A stretch of DNA of 39,215 nucleotides from Mediannikoviicoccus sp037890055 (lineage in GTDB: Bacteria; Bacillota; Clostridia; Tissierellales; Peptoniphilaceae), in assembly GCA_037890055.1 (NCBI GenBank), contig JBBKBD010000019.1, one strand, 5' to 3'. Position numbers and translations under genes: made by a program. This document shows positions 32,892-39,215 of the stretch, piece after piece (position 1 is the first letter of the stretch; the number at the start of each line of letters is the position of its first letter). A model generated the notes under the pieces. The model had not been told where the DNA came from, did no database searches, and worked only from the letters and a program-made list of their open reading frames with translations.

Positions 32892-32918
32892 AGCATCTAC
32901 AAAAGTAGGTGCTTTTTT
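32892..32918 (+). terminator. Intrinsic terminator after the Fic gene
   Basis: Arms 32892-32900 and 32905-32913 pair over 9 bp (one wobble) around AAAA, followed by T6. Segment gtaggt of the 3' arm can also pair with acctac at 32922-32927, so an alternative fold exists. Late genes downstream require read-through. Confidence 0.75.
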
Positions 32919-32944
32919 AATACCTACTTTTAGGAGGTGGTAAT

Positions 32945-34186
32945 ATAAACATTTTAAATTTAATATTCAAGTCGAGAGACAAACCTAAAGACGGGGAGAG
33001 AATTTCTTCTACGTCTTTTTTATTTGGTAGAACAACAGCAGGAAGGAACGTAAATGAATTTACTGCTATGCAAATGACAGCAGTTTATTCGTGTGTGAGG
33101 GTTCTTGCTGAAACCTTAGCAGGACTTCCTCTTCATTTATATAAAAGAGGAGATTCAAACTCAAAGGAAAAAGCAAAAGGCCATGCCATATATTTTCTCT
33201 TACACGATGAACCAAATACTGAGATGACTTCATTTGTATTTAGAGAAACACTAATGACCCATCTACTACTTTGGGGTAATGCCTACGCTCAGATAATTCG
33301 TAATGGTAGAAATGAGGTCATAGGACTTTACCCATTAATGCCAAATAAGATGACTGTTATGAGAAGTGAAGATGGAGAAATCTTCTATAAATACAATCAC
33401 AAATCAGAAGAAATTTATCTCTTAAAAGAAGATGTCCTTCATATTCCAGGACTTGGTTTTGATGGACTTATTGGCTACTCACCAATTACCATGGCTAAAA
33501 ATGCTATAGGCATGGCTATGGCTTGTGAAGATTATGGAGCGTCATTCTTCCAAAATGGAGCACAACCAGGTGGAGTTTTAGAGCATCCAGGTATTATTAA
33601 AGACCCAGAAAGAGTTAGAGAGTCATGGAATGCTGCCTTTCAGGGGCCTAAGAACGCCAACAAAGTGGCTGTACTTGAAGAAGGGATGAAATACCAACCC
33701 ATAGCCATCGCACCAAGTGAGGCCCAGTTTTTGGAAACTAGAAAGTTTCAATTAAATGAGATAGCAAGGATATTCAGAATACCACCTCACATGATTGGTG
33801 ACTTGGAGAAGTCATCATTTTCAAATATAGAACAGCAGTCACTTGAATTTGTTAAATATACTCTCGATCCTTGGATTGTTCGTTGGGAGCAATCTTTAGA
33901 AAGATCACTATTAACAAAGAAAGAAAAGGAATCCTACTTTATTAAATTCAATCTTGATGGACTTTTAAGAGGAGACTATGAATCAAGAATGAATGGATAT
34001 GCTGTAGGAAGACAGAATGGGTGGATGAGTGCAAATGACATAAGAGAATTAGAAAATCTTGATAGGATTTCAGCTGAAGAAGGTGGGGACCTATATCTTG
34101 TAAATGGAAATATGCTACCACTTGATAAGGCAGGTAGTTTTTATCAGCAGAAAGGAGAAGAAATAAATCCTAATGAAGAACAATAA
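32945..34186 (+). CDS. HK97-type phage portal protein
   Basis: The portal (413 aa from 32945, 372 aa from ATG 33068) forms the dodecameric gate for DNA at the head vertex. Typical family segments are MQMTAVYSCVRVLAETLAGL, YPLMPNKMTVMR, FQNGAQPGGVLEHPG, and RIFRIPPHMIGDLEKSSFSN. Reading continues upstream in frame to TAC 32921 without any ATG, GTG or TTG before 33068, yet the encoded NILNLIFKSRDKPKDG and the following FLFGRTTAG look like the normal portal N-terminus. GGAGG (32933-32937) lies 7 nt before ATA 32945, so initiation at AUA is suggested. If translation began only at 33068, about 41 conserved residues would be lost. Confidence 0.9.
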   Translation: MNILNLIFKSRDKPKDGERISSTSFLFGRTTAGRNVNEFTAMQMTAVYSCVRVLAETLAGLPLHLYKRGDSNSKEKAKGHAIYFLLHDEPNTEMTSFVFRETLMTHLLLWGNAYAQIIRNGRNEVIGLYPLMPNKMTVMRSEDGEIFYKYNHKSEEIYLLKEDVLHIPGLGFDGLIGYSPITMAKNAIGMAMACEDYGASFFQNGAQPGGVLEHPGIIKDPERVRESWNAAFQGPKNANKVAVLEEGMKYQPIAIAPSEAQFLETRKFQLNEIARIFRIPPHMIGDLEKSSFSNIEQQSLEFVKYTLDPWIVRWEQSLERSLLTKKEKESYFIKFNLDGLLRGDYESRMNGYAVGRQNGWMSANDIRELENLDRISAEEGGDLYLVNGNMLPLDKAGSFYQQKGEEINPNEEQ

Positions 34187-34859
34187 AATATTTTGGAATT
34201 GGAAAAAGGATTCAAATGAACTCTATATAGATGGAGTTATTGCAGAAGAGTCTTGGTTTGATGATGAAATCACGCCAAGGCTCTTTTTTGAAGAATTAAA
34301 AAATAAAAGTGGAGACATAACTGTGTGGATCAACTCCCCTGGTGGAGATTGTATAGCTGCATCACGAATTTACACCATGCTTTTAGAACACAAGGGAAAT
34401 GTGACCATAAAGATTGATGGGCTTGCAGCATCAGCAGCATCGGTTATTGCCATGGCAGGAACTGAAGTATTGATGAGTCCCACCTCATTAATGATGATTC
34501 ACAACCCCTTAACTGTAGCCATTGGTGACTCAAAAGAAATGCAAAAGGCAATTGATATGTTAAAGGAAGTCAAAGAATCAATCATCAATGCCTATGAGAT
34601 TAAGACAGGTTTGTCTAGAGAAGAGATTTCTAATCTAATGGATGGAGAGACTTGGTTTGATAAGAACAAGGCTATTGAGATGGGCTTTTGTGATGGAACT
34701 CTCACTGACAAAAGAAAAGATGAAAAAGTCACTAATATGGTTTTTTCAAGACGAGCAGTTACAAACTCACTTTTAACAAAGATAAATAAAGAAGTAAAGA
34801 CTCACTCAATGAGTGAGGTAGAAGAAAGATTAAACAAAATTAAAAACACTTGGAGGTAA
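34173..34859 (+). CDS. ClpP-like head maturation protease
   Basis: The product (228 aa) is an S14/ClpP-type serine protease used as prohead protease. INSPGGDCIAASRIYTML and the nucleophile in GLAASAASVIAMAG are evident, with the catalytic histidine in LMMIHNPLT and a later acidic residue. It likely trims the capsid N-terminal delta region. ATG 34173 overlaps the portal end by 14 nt; GGAGAAG lies upstream at a longer spacing. Confidence 0.93.
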   Translation: MKNNKIFWNWKKDSNELYIDGVIAEESWFDDEITPRLFFEELKNKSGDITVWINSPGGDCIAASRIYTMLLEHKGNVTIKIDGLAASAASVIAMAGTEVLMSPTSLMMIHNPLTVAIGDSKEMQKAIDMLKEVKESIINAYEIKTGLSREEISNLMDGETWFDKNKAIEMGFCDGTLTDKRKDEKVTNMVFSRRAVTNSLLTKINKEVKTHSMSEVEERLNKIKNTWR

Positions 34860-34861
34860 TT

Positions 34862-36052
34862 ATGAATTTAAAAGAACTTTTAGAAAAGAGAACTAAGGCT
34901 TGGGATGAGGCAAAGGCATTTGCTGAATCTAAGAAAGATGAAAAGGGTCTAATGTCTGATGAAGACTTTAAGACATACGAAGAGATGGAGAGAACTATCG
35001 AGAATTATACTCGTGAAATTGAAAGAAAGAAGAGGGAAGAAGAAATGGATAAATCCTTAGAAAAACCTACTAGTGAAGCACTAACAAGTGAACCTGCTAC
35101 TTTTAATGAAGAAGAAAAGCCGATGAGAGCAAGAAATGTCTATAGGAAGTCTATGATGAAGGCATTAAGAACTAACTTTAGAGATATTTCTAATGAACTA
35201 AAGGTAGGTACAGATGAAAGTGGTGGATATTTAGTTCCAGAAGAAATGGAAGTAGATATTGTAAATGGTCTTGAAGATGAAAATATTGTAAGAAAACTAG
35301 CTACAAAAGTTCAAACTTCTGGACTCCATAAAATTAACATTGCAGCTACAAAGCCAGCAGCCCTATGGGTTGAAGAAGGTGGTCAACTTACCTTTGGAGA
35401 TGGTACATTCGATCAAGTATCTCTTGATGCACACAAACTCCATGTTGGAATTAAAGTTACTGAAGAACTTCTCTATGATGCAGCCTTTAATCTAGAAAAA
35501 TACATCACTGAAGAATTTACTAGAGCGTTAGCAAATGCTGAAGAGGATGCCTTCTTAAATGGCGATGGAGTAAACAAGCCTACAGGAATTTTTGACTCTA
35601 AAAAAGGTGGAGAACTTGGGGTAACAACAAAGGCTCAAACAATTACTGCAGATGAACTCATTGATTTAGTTTACTCTTTAGACAGACCTTATAGAAAGAG
35701 AGCAGCTTTCATTTTAAATGATGCAACAGTTGCTCAGATTAGAAAACTTAAGGATGTTAATGGTGCATATATTTGGCAACCATCACTTAAGGATGGAGAA
35801 CCAGATAGACTTTTAGGATATCCTGCCTATACATCTGCCTTTGCTCCAAAAGCTGATAAAGGAAAACTTGCAGTAGCCTTTGGCGATTTTTCATATTACA
35901 AGATTGGAGATAGAGGAAACAGGTCTTTCCAAGACTTAAAGGAACTATTTGCTGGTAATGGCATGGTTGGTTTCTTAGGTAAGGAAAGAGTTGATGGAAT
36001 CTTAGTTTTAAAAGAGGCAGTTAAACTATTAAAAATCGGCGCTACTGCCTAA
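34862..36052 (+). CDS. HK97-type major capsid protein
   Basis: This is a 396-aa capsid precursor. The first about 105 residues are a charged coiled-coil delta domain (scaffold) expected to be removed by the ClpP-like protease. The HK97 fold follows: VGTDESGGYLVPEEMEVDIV, ALWVEEGGQLTFGDGTFDQV, AEEDAFLNGDGVNKPTGIF and AVAFGDFSYYKIGDRGNRSF. GGAGGTAATT lies directly upstream of ATG 34862; an in-frame TTG at 34850 is inside that signal and is rejected. Confidence 0.96.
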   Translation: MNLKELLEKRTKAWDEAKAFAESKKDEKGLMSDEDFKTYEEMERTIENYTREIERKKREEEMDKSLEKPTSEALTSEPATFNEEEKPMRARNVYRKSMMKALRTNFRDISNELKVGTDESGGYLVPEEMEVDIVNGLEDENIVRKLATKVQTSGLHKINIAATKPAALWVEEGGQLTFGDGTFDQVSLDAHKLHVGIKVTEELLYDAAFNLEKYITEEFTRALANAEEDAFLNGDGVNKPTGIFDSKKGGELGVTTKAQTITADELIDLVYSLDRPYRKRAAFILNDATVAQIRKLKDVNGAYIWQPSLKDGEPDRLLGYPAYTSAFAPKADKGKLAVAFGDFSYYKIGDRGNRSFQDLKELFAGNGMVGFLGKERVDGILVLKEAVKLLKIGATA

Positions 36053-36062
36053 GGAGTAAATT

Positions 36063-36335
36063 ATGATTACTCTTGAGGAGGTAAAGTCCTATTTAAGGGT
36101 GGATTTTGATGATGAGGATGAGATGATTAAATCTCTCATCCAATCATCAATAAAGCACTCCATGGATGTATCCAGGGTTGATAGCGAAGAAGATCTTTCT
36201 AAAAATCCAAATGGAAAGATAGCCGTCCTCTATATGACTGCTTATCTTTATGAACACAGAGAAGAGGCAGATTATTCTGTATTAAACTTAACTCTAAGGG
36301 CTTTATTATTTGGAATGAGAAAGGCTGAGTTCTAA
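36063..36335 (+). CDS. Head-tail connector (HK97 gp6-like)
   Basis: This 90-aa, mainly helical protein (MITLEEVKSYLRVDFDDEDE, MIKSLIQSSIKHSMDVSR) matches the gp6/YqbG-like adaptor family that forms a ring below the portal. AGGAG precedes the ATG by 6-7 nt. The gene overlaps the next by one base. Confidence 0.9.
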   Translation: MITLEEVKSYLRVDFDDEDEMIKSLIQSSIKHSMDVSRVDSEEDLSKNPNGKIAVLYMTAYLYEHREEADYSVLNLTLRALLFGMRKAEF

Positions 36336-36667
36336 TGAAGATATCAGATTTAAATAGAAAAATAACCTTTCAAAATAAAAATGTTGAGGTAGATGAAATT
36401 GGTAACCATAAATCGGTATGGGCAGATTATCTAGAAACATCAGCCTATATATCTTTTCAAGGTAAAGGAGAAGAAGTTTTTCTTGGGATGGAAGTAGACA
36501 GGTCAGATATTTCTTTTACTGTGAGATTTCAAAATAGGTTAAAGAATATTAACACTTCAGAATACAGAATTCTATTTGATGATGAAATGTACAATATCAT
36601 CTCAATTGACTTTATGAATTATAAAAATAGACTTATAAAGTTTAGATGTAGGAAGGTGAGTAGATGA
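36335..36667 (+). CDS. Head closure / head-tail adaptor (SPP1 gp16-like)
   Basis: This 110-aa, beta-rich protein (LNRKITFQNKNVEVDEIGNH, FTVRFQNRLKNINTSEYRI) fits the phage head-tail adaptor family that closes the connector after packaging. Its start overlaps the previous stop (TAATG) and its stop overlaps the next start (ATGA), so these structural genes are translated in chain. Confidence 0.9.
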   Translation: MKISDLNRKITFQNKNVEVDEIGNHKSVWADYLETSAYISFQGKGEEVFLGMEVDRSDISFTVRFQNRLKNINTSEYRILFDDEMYNIISIDFMNYKNRLIKFRCRKVSR

Positions 36668-37044
36668 ATGTAAAAATTGAAAACCTCGCTAGTGAAATAA
36701 TGAAGGGCTTAGAAGAATATTCTGATATGGCAACAGATGAAGTCAAAAAGGAAGTCAAAAAAGCTGGTAGCAATATTAGAAAAGACATACAAGAAAATGC
36801 ACCTGTAGGAGAAACAAAGAAATATTCTAAATCTTGGTCTGTAAAAACTATAAAAGAAACTTCAAACTCAATAGAACTTGTAGTCCATTCAAGAAATAGA
36901 TATCAACTGGCTCATTTACTTGAAAAAGGTCATGTTCTTAGACAGGGAGGAAGAGTATCTGCTAAGCCACACATTGGACCAGCTGAAGAGAAAGGAGTTA
37001 GAGAATTGGAAGAAAATATTATGAGGAAACTAAACGATGGATAG
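36664..37044 (+). CDS. HK97 gp10-like tail-joining protein
   Basis: The product (126 aa) has the gp10 family pattern: a helical start, RKDIQENAPVGETKKYSKSW, then the conserved HLLEKGHVLRQGGRVSAKPHIGPAEE with the basic motif. It joins head connector and tail tube. It overlaps neighbours by 4 nt (5') and 8 nt (3'). Confidence 0.9.
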   Translation: MNVKIENLASEIMKGLEEYSDMATDEVKKEVKKAGSNIRKDIQENAPVGETKKYSKSWSVKTIKETSNSIELVVHSRNRYQLAHLLEKGHVLRQGGRVSAKPHIGPAEEKGVRELEENIMRKLNDG

Positions 37045-37363
37045 GCTATTAAAAATAATTGAAAAGATAGGACTTCCATTTGCATACTCGCACTTTGCTG
37101 AAGGAGAAAGTCCAGATCCACCATTTATGGTTTATCTATTTCCAAAGAATAAACACTTTGGTGCAGATGGAGTAGTCTTTTATAAAAACACCCAGATAGA
37201 CTTAGAACTTTATACTGATAGGAAAGATTTAAAATTAGAAGAAAAGATAGAAGAGATACTTGATAGAGAAAAAATCTATTATGAAAAATCTGAAGTTTGG
37301 ATTGAATCAGAAAGACTTTATGAAGTTCTCTATGAATTTACTATGGAGGTAAAAAATGGCTAA
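37037..37363 (+). CDS. Tail completion / minor structural protein
   Basis: The product (108 aa) lies between the gp10-like and major tail protein genes and has the mixed alpha/beta pattern of tail terminator proteins (HFAEGESPDPPFMVYLFPKN, IDLELYTDRKDLKLEEKIEE). Exact family assignment is by position. It overlaps genes on both sides by 8 nt. Confidence 0.83.
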   Translation: MDRLLKIIEKIGLPFAYSHFAEGESPDPPFMVYLFPKNKHFGADGVVFYKNTQIDLELYTDRKDLKLEEKIEEILDREKIYYEKSEVWIESERLYEVLYEFTMEVKNG

Positions 37364-37952
37364 TAAAGTTAAATTTAATATTTGTAATGTTCACTACGCT
37401 CTCTTCGATAAAGCTGAAGAGGGCGTTATTAAATATAAGACACCAGTGCCAATGCCTGGTGCTGTTTCGATTTCATTGGATCCTAATGGAGAGCCTGAAA
37501 GCTTTTATGCAGATGGAATTGAATACTACACTATTTCAAACAATATGGGATATGACGGAGATTTGGAAATCGCCCTTATTCCAGAATCTTTTAGGACTGA
37601 TGTTTTGATGGAAAAATCAGATTCTAATAAAGTTCTAATTGAGTCCTCAAATTCAGAAACTGCAAACTTTGCACTTCTTTTTGAGTTTGATGGAGACCAA
37701 AAGAAAATCCGTCACGTCATGTATAACTGTTCAGCGGCAAGACCTACCCTTGAAGGAGAAACTAATGAAGAATCAAGAGAAGTTCAACCAGAAACCTTAT
37801 CTATTCAAGCAAGACCACTTCCAAATGGAAATGTAAAGGCTAGAACAGGTGAAGAAACTACGAAGGAAACTTACGATGGTTGGTATAAGTCAGTCTATAT
37901 GCCAACAGAAACTACAGTAACACCTTCAAGAGCAAGTGTTGGAGGTAAATAA
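37356..37952 (+). CDS. Major tail protein
   Basis: This 198-aa, beta-rich tail-tube protein (MANKVKFNICNVHYALFDK, YKTPVPMPGAVSISLDPNGE, FYADGIEYYTI) matches phi13/HK97-type major tail proteins of Firmicutes siphophages. GGAGGT precedes the ATG within the previous gene. A chaperone gene follows after 2 nt, the normal order. Confidence 0.92.
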   Translation: MANKVKFNICNVHYALFDKAEEGVIKYKTPVPMPGAVSISLDPNGEPESFYADGIEYYTISNNMGYDGDLEIALIPESFRTDVLMEKSDSNKVLIESSNSETANFALLFEFDGDQKKIRHVMYNCSAARPTLEGETNEESREVQPETLSIQARPLPNGNVKARTGEETTKETYDGWYKSVYMPTETTVTPSRASVGGK

Positions 37953-37954
37953 AT

Positions 37955-38311
37955 ATGGCACTAACCAAGAAAATTCAAATTGATGGGAAAGATGTTGTTT
38001 TCCGTGCATCAGCAGCTATCCCAAGAATCTATAGACTTAAATTTGGAAGAGATATCTTCAAAGACTTAATGGAACTTGAAAAGTCCATGAAGAAAAATGA
38101 TGAAGATAAATCTAATCTAGATATAGGTTCATTAGAACTATTTGAAAATATAGCCTATGTAATGGCAAAGCATGGAGATAAATCTGTTCCTGATAGTCCA
38201 GAAGAATGGTTGGATAATTTCTCAACCTTTTCAATTTATCAAATTCTACCTCAGCTAATTGAGTTATGGGGACTTAATATAAAATCGGAAGAAGTTCCTA
38301 AAAAAAAGTAA
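37955..38311 (+). CDS. Tail assembly chaperone, short form (gpG-like)
   Basis: The product (118 aa) starts MALTKKIQIDGKDVVFRASA and carries the small tail-chaperone domain. The frame ends AAA AAA AAG TAA, and the heptamer A-AAA-AAG (38302-38308) lies just before the stop, so a fraction of ribosomes should slip by -1 into the extension 38308-38493. The short and long forms (gpG and gpGT) together guide tape-measure and tube assembly. Confidence 0.9.
   Translation: MALTKKIQIDGKDVVFRASAAIPRIYRLKFGRDIFKDLMELEKSMKKNDEDKSNLDIGSLELFENIAYVMAKHGDKSVPDSPEEWLDNFSTFSIYQILPQLIELWGLNIKSEEVPKKK
38302..38308 (+). promoter_or_regulatory. Programmed -1 ribosomal frameshift site
   Basis: A-AAA-AAG, in the proper phase for -1 slippage, is one of the most efficient bacterial slippery heptamers. 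The zero frame stops one codon later (TAA 38309-38311), while the -1 frame is open for 61 further codons. Confidence 0.85.
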
Positions 38312-38493
38312 GACCAACAGAAAGACCAATGACTACAGCATTATTCCTATTAAGGGCAGTAGAATTAGGTCTTTCTGTTTCTGATTTATCTCTACTAACA
38401 ATTGGACTTGTAAATGATATGTTCACAGAAAAGAATAACGATGAATATAAATACAAAGAAGTAGCTACGCAAGAAGATTATGATAAGTTTTAA
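38308..38493 (+). CDS. Tail chaperone frameshift extension (gpT part)
   Basis: This -1-frame segment (61 aa) reads VRPTERPMTTALFLLRAVEL, then GLSVSDLSLLTIGLVNDMFT, an acidic end and TAA at 38491-38493. It fits the T domain of phage tail chaperones, which recruits the tape measure protein. The fused product, 37955-38308 plus 38308-38493, would be 179 aa. It has no own Shine-Dalgarno sequence, so production by frameshift is expected. Its stop shares the TTAA 38490-38493 with the convergent toxin gene. Confidence 0.82.
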   Translation, partial: VRPTERPMTTALFLLRAVELGLSVSDLSLLTIGLVNDMFTEKNNDEYKYKEVATQEDYDKF

Positions 38494-38819
38494 TCTTCAA
38501 GCTTAGCTACTCTTTTTTCAGCATCTTTATAGACTTTGGATTCGGCTCTTGCACCGATAATAATGACAAGAACTTCGTCATCTGATTTTTCCAATTTATA
38601 AACGATCCTAAGACCTGAACTCTTAAGTTTAATTTTCATAAGACCAGCAAGCTTAGAATCAGAAAGGTTAGAAAGAGGCTTGCCATAGCCACCTTCAGTA
38701 TTAGGAAGAGGATTTATTAAGATCCTCTTAAGTGCTTTATCGACAATTTTTCTTTGAGATCCATCTAAGGCTTTATAGTCTTGGATGGCTTCTTTTATAA
38801 AGGATAGTTTATAGTTCAT
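38490..38819 (-). CDS. RelE/ParE superfamily toxin
   Basis: This 109-aa toxin has the RelE fold pattern: MNYKLSFIKEAIQDYKAL, then a helical hairpin, LAGLMKIKLKSSGLRIVYKL and VLVIIIGARAESKVYKDAEKR. RelE-type toxins cut mRNA in the ribosome; ParE-type ones poison gyrase, and the sequence alone leans to RelE because of its YefM-type partner. It overlaps the antitoxin gene by 4 nt (ATGA). On the opposite strand it ends exactly where the tail chaperone extension ends. Confidence 0.9.
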   Translation of the reverse strand: MNYKLSFIKEAIQDYKALDGSQRKIVDKALKRILINPLPNTEGGYGKPLSNLSDSKLAGLMKIKLKSSGLRIVYKLEKSDDEVLVIIIGARAESKVYKDAEKRVAKLED

Positions 38820-39139
38820 TCGATTTCGTCCTCATCAAGAGGAGAGACTTCATTTAAATCGATATGGAAGGCTTCTTCAAATTCATCTTGAGAAATTAAA
38901 TCGGATTTATCCATTGATGACATCCTTGTATTGGCAAGCATAAGATCTCTTGCATCTTCGAGCTCATCAATGAGTTTCGTATATTCATCAGGGGAAACAA
39001 GAATGCACTCAGGAGTGTTGTTCTTTAATACGACCTTAGAACCATTCACTTTGACATCATCGAAAATACGTCCAGCTAGGCCTCGATTGAATTCAGAAAT
39101 GGATACAGTCTTATTGGATAATTCTTTTACAAAATTCAT
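38816..39139 (-). CDS. Phd/YefM family antitoxin
   Basis: The product (107 aa) has an N-terminal Phd/YefM DNA-binding fold (VSISEFNRGLAGRIFDDVKV, KNNTPECILVSPDEYTKLID) and an acidic C-terminal tail that should wrap the toxin. It is first in the operon, as usual. ATG 39139 is chosen with GAGG about 8 nt upstream; GTG 39148 is a less likely start. Such antitoxins bind their promoter together with the toxin. Confidence 0.9.
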   Translation of the reverse strand: MNFVKELSNKTVSISEFNRGLAGRIFDDVKVNGSKVVLKNNTPECILVSPDEYTKLIDELEDARDLMLANTRMSSMDKSDLISQDEFEEAFHIDLNEVSPLDEDEIE

Positions 39140-39140
39140 A

Positions 39141-39186
39141 CTTATCACCTCAAGATAAGTATAGCAGAAATTGATAAAAACATCAA
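39141..39186 (-). promoter_or_regulatory. Toxin-antitoxin promoter with palindromic operators
   Basis: On the minus strand, TTGATG (39186-39181) and TATACT (39163-39158) are spaced 17 nt. CTTATC/GATAAG (39141-39146/39154-39159) and TTGAT/ATCAA (39171-39175/39182-39186) are inverted pairs over the -10 and -35 boxes, suited to antitoxin autoregulation. Confidence 0.7.
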
Positions 39187-39215
39187 TAAAAACACTGATA
39201 AATATATCTCTAAAG

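Noticed and set aside
38931..39158. Forward open frame opposite the antitoxin gene
   Set aside because: Serine/threonine-rich shadow of the Phd/YefM coding strand, with no start signal.

Overview
Low-GC Gram-positive (Firmicutes) chromosome with an integrated siphophage. The host end carries yybS-gdpP-rplI-dnaB followed by a DnaD/DnaI helicase-loading cluster, an arrangement typical of clostridia-related Firmicutes. Base composition and gene style suggest an anaerobic coccus of the Tissierellia/Peptoniphilaceae type, but the genus cannot be fixed from the sequence alone. No rRNA, tRNA or CRISPR array is visible.

Layout. Positions 1-435 hold the terminator of an upstream gene, inverted-repeat material and a promoter. 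Positions 436-8846 are eight co-directional, closely spaced or overlapping host genes: yybS, gdpP, rplI, dnaB, a GNAT acetyltransferase, dnaD, a dnaI-like helicase loader and rlmD. A temperate phage begins just after rlmD, a gene whose 3' end is a known integration hot spot for mobile elements in other Firmicutes. It runs off the right edge, and no integrase or lysis gene lies inside the window. The phage starts with a leftward lysogeny pair (an XRE repressor and an ImmA-type metalloprotease with a long zinc-knuckle tail) and a divergent promoter set in a perfect 22-bp inverted repeat. The rightward early/replication region (10888-22110) follows: a small early gene, a sigma-like HTH protein, DUF2800 nuclease, DUF2815 SSB-like protein, family A DNA polymerase, Rha, a DUF4406-like protein, a primase-helicase, VRR-NUC, an SNF2 helicase and a DUF1492 regulator. 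Next come a MATE efflux pump with its own attenuator-like leader, an HNH nuclease, a cos-like GC-rich patch, terminase small subunit, MetK-like and ParB-methyltransferase genes, terminase large subunit, an HK97-type head module (portal, ClpP-like protease, capsid, connectors), the major tail protein and a tail chaperone with a -1 frameshift extension.

Cargo is inserted at many module joints: the MATE pump, an 88-aa reverse-strand gene, an AbiF-type HEPN toxin with an upstream hairpin RNA, a NUMOD4-HNH homing endonuclease, two small genes with matching promoters, a Fic-wHTH protein, and a RelE-Phd/YefM toxin-antitoxin pair sitting where the tape measure gene would be expected. The replication and packaging gene set resembles the rum-integrating, resistance-carrying phages of streptococci (the phi-m46.1/phi-1207.3 type); this is from memory of gene content and was not tested.

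The most notable signals are: (i) the AbiF HEPN/ncRNA locus; (ii) a 29-codon leader peptide, a pseudoknot-capable palindrome and terminators ahead of the MATE pump; (iii) two structural genes (TerS and portal) whose good Shine-Dalgarno sequences point to AUC and AUA codons instead of AUG; and (iv) an early operon broken up by terminators and by a twice-used conserved RNA leader, which suggests antitermination or RNA-level control.
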